Shown here: positions 10,374 through 21,204 of the stretch, piece by piece | Layout: each line of letters starts with the position of its first letter | Numbering within the stretch: the stretch's first letter is position 1 | Assembly: GCF_020509005.1 (NCBI RefSeq) | Contig: NC_063015.1 | Coordinates: 4,774,001-4,838,000, forward strand | Source: Fulvia fulva | Lineage: Eukaryota; Ascomycota; Dothideomycetes; Mycosphaerellales; Mycosphaerellaceae | Length of the DNA stretch: 64,000 nt | Reading direction: 5' to 3' | Notes under the pieces: model-generated | The model's input: the letters and a program-made list of their open reading frames with translations, nothing else | The model's database searches: none | What the model was told of the DNA's origin: nothing | Made by a program: the position numbers and the translations under genes

Positions 10374-12243
10374 TGGGACAAGGAGGCATCGACAGGCGTG
10401 GAGGGGCGACAGAGATGCCAGTCTCGGTACACAGACCACATGTCCCGACCTCAGATACGGCTAGACTAGCCGGGGTGGGGGAGTAGATTGTGAGACATGC
10501 CGAAATACATCTATCTTGCGGCAACCACTTTAAACTTACTGTTCTGCATCTCAACGACATCAAACTCATCAAGATGCGCATCTTTCAGGTACACATCACG
10601 CCGTCGCATACATGAGTAGCATTCAGCTGGAATGCTGAGGCCCAAATCAATATGCAAACAGAAGGTGGAGATGCTCGGGCTTGACCTTGTGTAACATTGC
10701 TGACGTTTCGCCTATATCTACCATACTGTCGAGTATGTCTCTAGCCGCTCGTGATGCTGCGTATCACCATTGATGCTGGCCCTTCAAAGGTCACCTTGAC
10801 GACCCACTGCGTCTCCATCACGATCCTCAACTGACAAACCCAACACCGAAGTTCATGCACATCTCGAATCTTCCGAAATATCATCGCGTCCAGCTAAACC
10901 CAGCCATCTGGAGAGGCGACCTCTACCATTGCAGCTGACCATGCCAGAAGCAAGCAGACTGCACGCAACCTCTTGCATGCTTGCACCTTGCGAACCAGCC
11001 GTTCCTTGGCCTGCAATTCCTGGGCTGTCTTGACTGACCCTTAGAAGTGCTTGCGGAAACAATTCCCGACTCCCTCGGGTCTGCAAGTCAACGATGCATC
11101 GACTCTGGCACTGTGAGAATCCCAGCGATGCACTGACATGCGTTCTACGACCGCTTGGGCATCAACGAAGCACACCCAATGTTCCCGGTCACTATGCTGG
11201 AAGACGCTGCTACCTGTTGACCGCATCAAGTAATCGCATGAGCGCTACACATCGCTGGGCGCTGTGCTATGCGCTTTTGGTCTTGTCACCGAGGCAAGTC
11301 AGCGAGTCGGAACCAGAGATCGTGTTATACGACTTTTCATCATATTGCTGTAAAGGGTCGATCCACGCGGCTGGCATCTTGAGTATCCTCGGCGAACAGA
11401 TGTAGTGGAGGTCAGCAAGCTTGATCCGCAATACGCTCCTTCGCGGGACCGGACATCCTCTGCTGACGCAATGGCTACCTCGAAGAAATGAGGCTTGGCC
11501 AGGTGTTGTCGAAAGATGAGCAACCGCTCAGCGGGCACTGTACACTCAGGCTGCCAGCTCATATGGAACCATTACCTCGGGCCTAGAACCAAGGTCGTGC
11601 GTGGGTATGCTACGCCAGCAAATCGCTTGCCTACCTTGACGACGTGCGCAGCAGGACCGGGTAACACGATATCATCGGGATCGAGCGCTCTCAGCTTCAA
11701 CTCACCACCCGGGGTTGCGGGTACACAACACCAGGCATTCGGGCCGTGTCACGGTAATGATCGGGCAAGCACAAACTTCACTGACAGCACCACGGCACAT
11801 GCCTTGACAGCCGTTAGGGCATCGACCTCCCACGATGTTCCCACGCCCACGTATGCTGTGTTCACCAGCTCGACGCCTGTAACACATGGATCAGCCCCGT
11901 CATTCACTCCATGCCGTCCCCACGCTGGATCTTGCTACGCTTCACAGCCTGTCTCTGTAAAGTATGAGGCGCATGCTAACTTCGACTCCATGTCGCTGTT
12001 CATGCCGATGATACATCATTCGAACACAGCGTCATTGGGCATGGATGCGAGAAGTGGCCATGGGTGTGCAGTGAATGCTATAAAATGTCTCCGACGAGCA
12101 GGCAAGATGTAACGCAGAAGTATCATGCTGACTGCTACATCCGACGGCCTCAAGCTGATTCCTGATTGCACAGCTTGCACAACATCGCACCAACAACGAA
12201 TCGCACAGCACTCAACTTGCCATAAGATCGCCCGTAGCTCATC
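10374..12243. other. long intergenic region with one doubtful open frame
   Basis: About 1.9 kb without a convincing gene. A plus-strand frame at 11516-12112 could encode 198 residues rich in Ser, Thr, His and Cys, but it has no domain and runs over the TATA box of the aquaporin gene, so it is probably not coding. Confidence 0.45.
12079..12085 (+). promoter_or_regulatory. TATA box (TATAAAA) of the aquaporin gene
   Basis: TATAAAA lies 159 bp before the aquaporin ATG, a normal spacing for a fungal promoter with a short leader. Confidence 0.45.
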
Positions 12244-13335
12244 ATGGCTTCCAAGCTTTCCTTTGGAATCCCCATGGGCGGCTTCATGGAGCTTCATGAC
12301 CGACACAAGCAGTCCGCCCTGCAGGGGCACTTCGTTGCGGCAACAGGAGGTAAGTCATCCATATCACAGAAAGGTGCTCGAGCAATCTTAGACTGCAGAC
12401 TGACATGCAATCAGAATTCGTCGGGACCTTTCTCTTCCTGTTCTTCGCCTTCCTCGGCCACAGCATGAGCGTTGTCTCTGCACCACATTACGCAGCGGAC
12501 GGCTCGAACAGCAACCAGACAGTCATCTACATCGCACTCAGCTATGGCCTTCCCCTCCTCGTCACCGCATGGGACCTCTTCCGCGTATCTGGTGGCCTCT
12601 TCAACCCAGCTGTCACCCTGGGCCTTGTCATGACCGGGCAGCTGCCATGGATACGAGGCGTTATCTTCTTTCCCGTTCAGCTACTTGGAGGTGTCTGTGC
12701 CGCTGCTGTAGCCAATGCCATCATCCCCGGCGACATCGCTGTCACGCAGACGACTCTGGGCAATGGAGTCAGCGTAGTCCAGGGGCTGTTCTCGGAGATG
12801 GTACATCCGGCTTTCTGCTCAGTCCTGTCATGATGGCTGACCTCGTTCTGTATAGCTTCTTACGTCCCTGCTGGTATTCACTATCCTTATGCTAGCTGTG
12901 GAGAAATCGAAAGCTACCTTCATGGCTCCCATCGGTATTGGTATGGCACTGTTCGTCACACAGATTGCGGGCGTCTACTACACGGGAGCTTCACTCAACC
13001 CCGCTCGCTCCTTCGGTCCATGTGTGGCCGCTGCCAATTTCCAGGGCTATCACTGGATCTACTGTGAGTATCATGCCGTGGACGGTTCAAGCAAAGCAGC
13101 GCTAACAGACTAAAGGGGTTGGACCATTCCTCGGTGCTGCCGTTTCTGGAGGCTACGTGAGTATCACTGTTGTGACATGCACTGACCATCTCCTAATTGC
13201 AGTCAGTGGCACTTTGTCAAGTTCTCCAACTATGAAGAAGCCAATCCCGGGCAAGCCAGCGCGAAGGGCGCATTTGCCGACGATATCGATGCGGCTCGCG
13301 GTGCCCAGCGCATGCTAAGCACCTCAACCGCTTGA
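12244..13335 (+). CDS. aquaporin / MIP-family channel
   Basis: Five exons (12244-12349, 12415-12800, 12856-13063, 13116-13156, 13207-13335) give 289 residues with all junctions in frame. Exon 4 is only 41 nt. The protein has six predicted membrane helices and both pore motifs, NPAVT in the first half and NPARS in the second, with the asparagines intact. It therefore belongs to the major intrinsic protein family, which passes water or small neutral solutes through the plasma or vacuolar membrane. The pre-NPARS segment [15 protein letters not shown] is typical of orthodox aquaporins rather than glycerol facilitators; that subdivision is inference. The C-terminal tail is short and soluble. Confidence 0.9.
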
Positions 13336-13861
13336 TGGATGTGACTTCCATCAGAAAGAAAGGATCTGCTCGGACTTGCGGGCAAAGCAGGACACAAAAA
13401 ATGTGTCATCATGAACGACCATAGCATAGACCACGAGAAGAAAGCACATTCGGATTGAAGTTCGGGTCACAGTACGGCCAATTTCCTATCACGATTACTT
13501 GCATGGCAGCGTTTGCGTCTGGCTTTGGCAGTTTCGATACCCTCTTTTGAGAACGCTGATGAATGTGTAGTTCATAGCGATAATGAGATGCATTTTCATT
13601 AGCAGCGAGCTCACAAATAACAATTTCAAGGACATGAACCTTATGCTATGTATCCAGTATACACTACTTCTCAGCTTCTACCACCTATTGATGACCGCAG
13701 CCAAAATGCTACAATTGTGAATGCACGAAGTGGAATCGCAGAAGGAGAAAAAGCTCATGACATGTTGTTACTTACCCATGGGACCTAAGATCCAGTTACT
13801 GCCCTATGCTGAGCACTGTATTCCAGACACACGCTCTCACAAGGCCGAAACTATCAGCACA
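13336..13861. other. intergenic, convergent 3' ends
   Basis: Between the 3' ends of the aquaporin gene and the minus-strand gene at 13862. AT-richer than the flanks; nothing else seen. Confidence 0.5.
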
Positions 13862-14389
13862 TTAGCAACCCGACCAAGTACTCTCACCTCTTGGCTCAAC
13901 CTCATCTGCAAGAAAAGAAGAAGAGGGTGTACTCCAGTCCACATCCGCATCCCTCAAATCGATAGTCCGCTCCAGCACACCGCTCGGCCCAGCACCATTT
14001 CCAACACACTTACAGAACCCTTTCTTCTCAGGACTGCGGCCCGCGAGCTTGAATGCTAGTTCGATCTGCTCAGGTCTAGGATCATCAATTCCCAAAGCGC
14101 GATTGGTAGCAAGCCAAATGAAATTCTCGAGATCTGCTTGTGTCTCGGCATTGATGTCGAGCCTGGCTTTGAGCGCGGCTTCAACCTCGGAGTGACTATC
14201 GCCCCAGTTGCTGGCGTCTTGCCAGAGTTGATGCGTCTCGAAGCACTCTTGCTTTGCGGAGGCAAGGAGCTCGGCGGCTTGTTGCATGCGAAGTGGAGAG
14301 ACGATGGGAGCAGGGAGATGTCGTCGGGATGGCCGGACCGTATCGGAGTCGGGAGTGGTGGAGGGAGATGGTGGTCTCTTTGAAGGCAT
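13862..14389 (-). CDS. member 1 of an unrecognised local gene family
   Basis: One exon, 175 residues, starting MPSKRPPSPSTTPDSD; the frame is open upstream but has no earlier ATG. I do not recognise it. After a basic, proline-rich head, a helical region begins at SPLRMQQAAELL. It carries the motif shared by the two neighbouring genes: AALKARLDINAETQADLENF, then DPRPEQIELAFKLAG, and near the end a WST...EVEPRGES box. It is cysteine-poor with no signal peptide, so probably intracellular. The three copies lie within 2.4 kb in alternating orientation, which points to local duplication followed by divergence. Confidence 0.65.
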   Translation of the reverse strand: MPSKRPPSPSTTPDSDTVRPSRRHLPAPIVSPLRMQQAAELLASAKQECFETHQLWQDASNWGDSHSEVEAALKARLDINAETQADLENFIWLATNRALGIDDPRPEQIELAFKLAGRSPEKKGFCKCVGNGAGPSGVLERTIDLRDADVDWSTPSSSFLADEVEPRGESTWSGC

Positions 14390-14814
14390 GGTGGAGAGGG
14401 AGTGTGGTCCTGATGGTTGGGATAATCTGGAGTGTGAACTTGTGAGGAGCAGTGCTCTGGTCAACAGGGTGCTGGCTGGCAAGTTTCTGATCAGCTGTTG
14501 TGTTGTCAGCGATTCTCTATGCGAAAGGATGTGACAGAGTCGATATGGCTCTGAGCGGGCCTATGTAGTCGAATGACCTTCGAACTTCTTTGTTTACATC
14601 AAGACAAGGCATTGTAGATGTGACTTTGTTGAATCCATACGTAACGCACAAAGCCGTTATTCACAATGCCTTGTGGAACACACGACACAAAAACTACACT
14701 TCGAGAGCTGAACTTGCCATGTTCTATCTACTGCTATTCTTCGCAGCGAAATACTAGCTGACACTGTTCCCACTCACGTACAGAGACTTTTCGATCAATT
14801 CCCAACGCAAGACC
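14390..14814. promoter_or_regulatory. divergent promoter region between family members 1 and 2
   Basis: The 425 bp between two divergent start codons must hold both promoters. No clear TATA box or repeat was seen. Confidence 0.45.
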
Positions 14815-15321
14815 ATGGACGCCCACGCCGTAACGCCGCCACTATCACCGGCCACTCCCCAACCTCAGCAGCCACATACTATGCCACCTCTCCTCGTGAG
14901 GCAGACTCGCGACATGCTCGCAGGAGCAGCAAAGGAGCGCATCCAGATCATGCGTGAGTGGCAGCTCGCGAAGAGTGTGAAGGCGGAAGACCTTGCAACA
15001 GCTCTGGAAGCTGACCTGACAGCAAATGGCGAGACTAAAGCAGAGCTTGAGGATCTTCTGATCCTTCACAGCCAGCAGAAGCTCGATCCTTACGATCCTC
15101 GACCAAGCAAGATCGCGGCCGCGTACAAGATGGCAGGTCTTGATGAGGTAGGTGAGCAGTGGGTAGGCTGGAGACCACCAATCGAGTTCTGGGGAGATTG
15201 GGATGGTCCGTCGGTTGACTGGAGCGGTGCCACTGTGGACTGGCACAAGTCAGGCGATCGCAGCAAAGACGAAGAGCAGAGTGTAGGTCCGAGAGGTGAG
15301 ACTCCTTGGTATTATTACTAA
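14815..15321 (+). CDS. member 2 of an unrecognised local gene family
   Basis: One exon, 168 residues, ATG at 14815. It shares with members 1 and 3 the segment ATALEADLTANGETKAELEDL, the box DPRPSKIAAAYKMAG and a C-terminal VGPRGETPW. Between the last two it has a tryptophan-rich stretch (WRPPIEFWGDWDG, VDWSGATVDW) that echoes VDWST in member 1. The helical core and the DPRP box are the best-kept parts. It has no signal peptide or membrane segment. It lies on the opposite strand from both neighbours. No function is proposed. Confidence 0.65.
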   Translation: MDAHAVTPPLSPATPQPQQPHTMPPLLVRQTRDMLAGAAKERIQIMREWQLAKSVKAEDLATALEADLTANGETKAELEDLLILHSQQKLDPYDPRPSKIAAAYKMAGLDEVGEQWVGWRPPIEFWGDWDGPSVDWSGATVDWHKSGDRSKDEEQSVGPRGETPWYYY

Positions 15322-15742
15322 TGTGAACACTTGGTTTACAGTAGAAAGCGCGAGCGATCTTGTGTAACATCAGCGATTTTGTCTCGAAATGTACGTAATT
15401 TTGGAAATGATTTTCATGTTCGGTCTCTCAAGCCTACCCATGTCATAGAATGTCTTTAGATCAAGTAGTATGAAGTCGCTGCGTGTTGCCATGGCTGGCG
15501 TTGTGCGGGACAAGGGTACTCGTCTCGGTAATTGCATACTAATTTCAGCTCGAGGCTACCTGTAAGTCTTAAAGCATCTCTGGGCGCTGATGCAAAATCG
15601 AGGGGAGCACGAGGATTGTGAGTCAAGATGCACTGTACAAGAAAAAAGAACGGACCTCCATTACCATGCCTGGATAGACTTACATTGCCGAATCATCCCA
15701 GTCAACCCAAAGCAAGTAGCCAACACCACGTCAGCAACCTCA
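15322..15742. other. intergenic between family members 2 and 3
   Basis: Convergent 3' flanks; nothing seen. Confidence 0.45.
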
Positions 15743-16261
15743 TCAGTCAGCACTCTCGCCTTTTGGACCCACCTCCTCATCTACCCATGAGTTCAAGGCA
15801 GACGAGTTCCAGAGTGCAACGACACCACTCAGATCAATTTCTATCGTTTCCCCTTCAAACTTATCCGGTCCGTTGTCATAGCCCGTCCCATAATACTCCC
15901 CACCTGGAGCCTCTGGTCCAACGCCGGCCAGTTTGAATGCCAGTCCGATGTGATCAGGGCGCGGATCCCCGGGACTAAGGACTCTATGATCCACGAGGGT
16001 GAGGAGGTTTTCGAGCTCCGCTGTCGTTTCTCGGTTGCTGGAGAGCTCGGCTCGCAACTCTGCTTGGAAGGCGAGGTCGTTATTGCGGACTGCATCATCG
16101 TAGACTTCCTTGAGATAGCCACGCTCGGTTCTGAGAGCGTCGAGGAGGGTTAGTGTCTGATGCATGCGAAGCGGCGACCAGCTAGATTCGGGCTGTGGTG
16201 ATGGAGGTGCAATGTCGAGGATTGCTTCGAAGGTGGTTGGGGGCGGTCCTTGGTCGTCCAT
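15743..16261 (-). CDS. member 3 of an unrecognised local gene family
   Basis: One exon, 172 residues, starting MDDQGPPPTTFEAILD. It keeps the family pattern: SPLRMHQTLTLLDALR, ELRAELSSNRETTAELENLL, DPRPDHIGLAFKLAG and a C-terminal EEVGPKGES. It is closest to member 1 in the head of the helical region (SPLRM) and in the LAFKLAG box. It is acidic and cysteine-free, with no export signal. Like the other two it has no recognised domain. Confidence 0.65.
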   Translation of the reverse strand: MDDQGPPPTTFEAILDIAPPSPQPESSWSPLRMHQTLTLLDALRTERGYLKEVYDDAVRNNDLAFQAELRAELSSNRETTAELENLLTLVDHRVLSPGDPRPDHIGLAFKLAGVGPEAPGGEYYGTGYDNGPDKFEGETIEIDLSGVVALWNSSALNSWVDEEVGPKGESAD

Positions 16262-17369
16262 GTCTGGAGGAGTTGGGGGTCTGACAGATGTGAGAGGGTG
16301 ACTTACTGCAGTTCTAGACTTGTAGAGCTCTGGTCAACAGAGTACGTACAGCCAAGTCCTTGCTTCACAACTTTCTGCTTCCCAAATCGGCAGACGTGCT
16401 GGGAAAGGGAAGGGAAGTGAGTTTGATCCCAGAAGTTATCTGCCTAGCGACCTTTGTCTTACCAGCGCAAAGCATTGTTCCCAGACACCATGCTTTGGAT
16501 GCTATGACATTGCTTTGTGATCCACTTGGCGCAGGAAAGTTTCAATCCATTGTTATATTGTTGTCATGGCATGGGATCGCCTTGGTGAAGGCTGAGGTCG
16601 GGCGAAGGCCGTACATGTGCCCTCTTGTACGGCACTCAGCAATGCTGTGGTGCTAGTGGTTCGCGAGTGGTTATCTCGCTGACAGACTTCTTCGGGAGTC
16701 GCATGAGGAAGACTTGGCTGTGTACATGGCACGTTAGCTTACTGTGGCTATAGCTGTTGCAACAAGCATCGCGAAAGTCCTCTATTGATGCAAACAACAT
16801 GATCCGCTTTCATCGATGAATGTCGTTGGCGCCATGTTCCTTACTGACTTAGCCAGACCTTTCTCGAAGTCGTCATGCGATCGATGCTGCTTATCTGGTC
16901 TTTTGTTGTTGCAGGCGAATCGTCCATTCGGTAAGTCGTCTTGAGATAGCGGTGTATGTTCGCTGCGTCAGGGTGAGTTTGGCCCGCTGGGACTTGACCG
17001 GTTATTGAGAGACTGACGTTAGTCGATGGACAACAAGGGGCGTGGTAGCCTTGCCACCAGCTGACGATACTGCTTCAATGGCGTGACGTACTATCTCGCT
17101 GTGAATTACAGTTGCGAGGTCGCAGAATTACGTGTCCGCTGTCTGGGCTTGATTGTCGGCTCACGGGGGTCGTAGGATTGCGAAAGGCGGACATGTCTTT
17201 CGTACGAACATCTGTCGGCATCAAGCCTGGTAAGCCTCGTCTCGGAATGTACGCTCACGAGCGATCGTTTCGGGGCCCCTACCTCTGAGCTGAAGTAAGT
17301 GGACAAAAGTGGTGTAGATCCCTTGACATCTTCGCCAAAGCGCAATACCTGACACAACGCCATCGAGCG
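16262..17369. other. gene-free stretch, about 1.1 kb
   Basis: No open frame with coding character, no RNA gene and no repeat was recognised. Confidence 0.45.
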
Positions 17370-17801
17370 TCATTTAATTGAGATGTCGCATGAGGGAGTG
17401 CTCCTTACGATCGTCCTCGCGGTCCCTTGTTGTCGAAAAATGCCACACCATTTCCACTTGCTTCTGCCGCGCCAAGATCGGCGGATGATGTGTGGGATAG
17501 AGCTGTCTGAGAACAGCATTCGCATCAAGATTTGTCGTCGTCTCAAAGTTATACATCCTTGACACAGTAGTACGCAACATCCATAGACCTCTCGCTGGCC
17601 TTTGACAATCAACGATACGTGCATAGTGTGATCGACAGGTCCGCCGAGATCGACCGTAAGGCCTTTGGCCAACATGTGTGGCTTCGGCCGATGCTTCAAC
17701 CCTTCCTGGTCTGTATGCGTAGCGATGTCTCTGTTTGACGTGTGCAGCAGTCTGCATGAAGCACAGCATGACCTCCTGCTCCACGGATGAAGAAGACGCA
17801 T
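17370..17801 (-). pseudogene. remnant of an unidentified protein gene with shifted frames
   Basis: Two overlapping minus-strand frames each look protein-like over different parts. The upstream part reads LTVDLGGPVDHTMHVSLIV followed by KGQREVYG. The downstream part, in another frame, reads YNFETTTNLDANAVLRQLYP followed by THHPPIL. A short third-frame stretch (AYYCVKD) lies between them. The pieces follow each other in a sensible order without splice sites between, so at least two indels appear to have broken one gene. I do not recognise the family. An alternative is a chance open frame, but the composition argues against it. Confidence 0.4.
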
Positions 17802-18307
17802 CCCCCAGCCTGACGAGCTCTACACGCTACCACTCGCGCTTGACGGACGTAAGGCCGTAGCCTGGCGTTCTATCACTGGCGTTATTGTTTAGCTCGGTAT
17901 TGTACATGCCAGCTACCACACGGGATCACTGGCAGGACAATTAGCTCAAGGTTCCCGCGCCAAGTCACGGTTGTTCGCCTGGGCAGACGACATACAATCG
18001 TCCCTTAGCACGCCAGTCAACGATGCACATCGGCAGCTGCCCCATGTTTGTCCCAGTTTGAGGCGTGAAATGTTGGACTCCGACGCCGAAAGGGGCAGGT
18101 ACCGACAAGGTGCTCCTCAATAAGATCCTGGTTAGACTCCGAATCCCAATCACACTCTCGGCAATGATCCGGGTGTTCCGTCAAGCCGATATCATTGCTC
18201 ATTTCTCACTGGTTGGGCCCTCTGTCTTCGTTTCGTTATCATCAACATGCTGATGTGGAAGGACACCGTATCCGTGCTTCCGTGGGTCCACTCTGCCCTC
18301 TCTTCGA
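17802..18307. other. intergenic flank of the transposon
   Basis: About 500 bp up to the left end of the pogo-like element. No gene recognised. Confidence 0.45.
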
Positions 18308-18357
18308 GAGTGCCCGTCACCCATTTAATAATGGCCTTGGCGGAGGGTCACCTACCT
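18308..18357 (+). repeat. left terminal inverted repeat of the pogo-like element
   Basis: It begins GAGTGCCCGTCACCC and contains CTTGGCGGAGGGTCAC. The reverse complement of 21117-21166 matches it with about seven differences, three of them C/T. Confidence 0.85.
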
Positions 18358-18414
18358 TATAAGGGCCGTAAATGACCCGTTATATGGTCGTTATATGAGG
18401 TGTTGCATTATCGG

Positions 18415-21057
18415 TCATTCATTGATATATACAGGGTCATTCTGTGTACCGTAGAGAGGGATATTAGCTATAGCTTGAGAGGACTGGCCATGCTGCTGAG
18501 AAGCCGGTGTCTCATCCACCTCTTCAATCTTCACTATGCCGTTACTATTGCCCACCACCTTGTACTTATCTGGCCAATATTGGAGTCGTAGATAAGCTGC
18601 TGTATGCTTGGCTTCAAGGGCTTCATCGCGAGTGTCAGGCTCTAGCTGTATAAGGCGATATTGCTATGGATCGTCTTCGAAATGAGCATCGTCCGGAGTC
18701 GCTAGTAGCTTGTTGATATGGCTTAGCCAACGCCACTGAAAGGGGCTCTCGATAGGGCACGGCAATCGAATAAGCTGGTGTAGTTGTAGTACTCGCACAG
18801 GCCTGAATATATTCACCTCAACGAGCTTGCCGGTGTAGTGCATCTTCAGCTCCTGTCGGCGCCTTAGAGTCTGTTCAACGATATTGCCGAAGGGATCGCC
18901 AGTCTTTGCGATATCTAGTGAGTGCTTAAACACCTTTACGCCTTGATAGAAATTGCGAAGCTGTAGCGGTGTATCCGTAGCACGCTGAAGATGCCGATAA
19001 GGGGGGTCTCTTATGCTAGGCAATGGAGCCGCAATATCGTCCTTCGTTGCCAATCTCGTGAAGCAGTTGTTACAGGTGTATTCGATGCCGAGAGCTGCTG
19101 ACTACGGTGTTGTCTGTAGGGGTGTTGTCTTCACTTTTCCTTTGCCTCGAATAGCAACGTTGAGGGCATGTCGCATCCGGCGGCTATAGGAGAGGTACTT
19201 CGAGATAGCATCGGATTGCTGCTTCTTTAGCAGCGCTTAGGCATCAGCAGCCTTTGTCTCATTAGCCTGACGTATCATATCTCGAGCCTGCTCTGCGTGT
19301 AACACACCGCCGCGTTGTAGTGCCCTGCCGCCTAGTGCCTTAGAGCGGTTGCGAGCAGCTATCGCTGCCTCTATAAGTGCCAAATCCGATATCGCCATTT
19401 CGTACCCTATGGACTGTTTGATGCCGCCCTTCGCCACGGCATGCCCTAGTCGTCTAGTGGGTGTCCTGAGGTCGTAGTTAGTCTCTAGGCGTTCAAAATA
19501 GGCGTCCGCCTGTAGCTGCAGCTGCTGCGTTGTCGTAGCCATCTCGAATAGCTGTGGATGGAGTGGTGGGCTCGATGGTATGTGAGGAGAGGAAGGATTC
19601 CCAGGTGTCTCTTGCTTATTAAGCTCTTTCCTGCCTCGTTCTTCATCTCTAGCCCACGGCTCTATCTCAAGCAACATTGAATCTTATATTGCAAGAGCCT
19701 CATATTGAGCCGCCGCCTCTTCTTCAACAGCGCGCCAGTCCTTCAGACTATACACCTCTCGAAGAACTGATAGTGCGCGCTCAGGATTAAGCGGGCAGAT
19801 GCCAGCCTTGCGGAAGGCAGAACGGATGGTGGACGGCGTAAAGGTGAGTGCGCGGATGGACTCGATTTCCCTTATAAAGTCGGTGACACCGAACTCCAAC
19901 GCACCGTAGCGACTGCTGCGGTTACGGCCTGACGATGATAGTGCTTGTAAGGCTGAAAGATCACGATATCGAGCGGCTACAGAAAGTGACTGGTATGCGT
20001 AGGTAGGCCAACAACCACAATCTTATGCTCGCGGGCGTACTTCAAGAACTGATAGAACACGTGCGATCCGTAGTTGTCGCATACTAGCAATCGCCACTCT
20101 GTTGGATTATGCGGCCGAGACTCCTTTTCGAAACGGACAATCTAAGCAAGAGCAGCGTCATTAGTTATATAACCGCTGTCGGTCATTATAACGCAGTACC
20201 GATTCGGCAGATCGGTGAACCACGACTCTAGTAGCATCACGCCCTCGACGATTATCATAGGTACGATAGCAACACCCTGCGCGGATACACACTCCACCAT
20301 CGTGATATGCTTGCGATTAAGCTCGCTCGCTATCTAGCAACGCCTCTTCGGATCCATGGTGAGGATATATTCGGCACCACCGATGCCAATGCGGAAGCCA
20401 CTTTCGTCGAAGTTCCAGGTGTTGATCGACTTAATATCGTGCTCAGCAATCACCCTATTCAGCTCATCAAACCAGTCTCGAATACGGATTGGATCATGGG
20501 CCTATCGCAACATTAGAATGTAGCAACAACACCTTCAATATCGAACGCGTACGTACCTCCTTCCGCGCAATCTCAATAGGCTTGGTCTTCTTTAGCTTGA
20601 TACTGTGCTTCTCAAGCCACCGTTTAGCCCATCTATCGCCGAAGGGCCTGAACACTTCGTCCGGCAGCAGCGATCGCTTAACAATATGCTCACCGACTTC
20701 CGTCAATAGTCTCTTTGATATTGGCAGCTCCATTCGATCGCGATCAATAATATATTGCTTCAACGCGGCCGACTGGATGTCCGAAAGATTGCCCCCAACA
20801 GCAGCCCTATTGGTCAGGCTACCGTGCTTCCTACTCCATCGATGACACGCCCTCTGATATATCGACTGTCCGGCCGGTTGCTTGTTACATAGGTGCTTGA
20901 TAAGAGGTGGAAGTAACGCGTTAACACGCTCTTGAGCCTGCTCAAGAACAACACCAATCTGGCGCTCTTCGTCGGCGTATTTGGACACGCTGGTGCTACT
21001 GCTAGAGCCAGCAGGGCGGCCACGAGGCCTATTACACCCTCTGTGTTGACGCGGCAT
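18415..21057 (-). pseudogene. pogo/Fot1-like transposase (CENP-B HTH plus DDE), with stops
   Basis: The frame starts at ATG 21057. The N-terminal part resembles a CENP-B type DNA-binding region and ends DRWAKRWLEKHSIKLKKTKP. A 55-nt intron (20556-20502, donor GTACGT, acceptor ATAG) follows. The DDE catalytic part has FDESGF for the first Asp and VCDNYGSH for the second, then LPTHTSHFL next to PLDI. Seven in-frame stops lie at 20336, 20144, 19979, 19686, 19239, 19104 and 18666 (first base, minus strand); all are TAG or TAA, as expected if glutamine CAG/CAA codons lost their C. One frameshift lies near 19905. The C-terminal extension includes a CNNC motif. It cannot make a functional protein. 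Confidence 0.85.
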
Positions 21058-21116
21058 CGTTACGGCTATTACAACATGAATAATCAGGATAATAAGAGAC
21101 TGCTACGCCCAAAATC

Positions 21117-21166
21117 AGGTGCGTGACCCTCCGCCAAGCCCGATATTAAGTGGGTGACAGGCACTC
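21117..21166 (-). repeat. right terminal inverted repeat of the pogo-like element
   Basis: Inverted partner of 18308-18357. The outer end reads GGCACTC on the plus strand, 38 bp before the ATG of the GNAT gene. Confidence 0.85.
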
Positions 21167-21204
21167 GCTATGCGAGGGCTAAGTGGAACCACAACAGCAC
21201 GGAT

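Larger units (their letters stand above)
18308..21166 (-). mobile_element. pogo/Fot1-like DNA transposon, complete but inactivated
   Basis: The ends are 50-bp terminal inverted repeats (18308-18357 and 21117-21166) that match at about 43 of 50 positions by hand alignment. Between them is one minus-strand transposase gene filling almost the whole element, as in Tc1/mariner-pogo elements. Its reading frame carries seven stop codons and a frameshift. No flanking TA duplication is obvious, which may reflect later mutation or a slightly wrong end call. Confidence 0.85.

Noticed and set aside
11516..12112. Open frame of 198 codons upstream of the aquaporin gene
   Set aside because: Low-complexity composition, no domain, and it runs over the aquaporin TATA box.
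18308..21166. Reading the element as several separate small host genes
   Set aside because: The frames line up as one transposase interrupted by stops, and the terminal inverted repeats enclose them.
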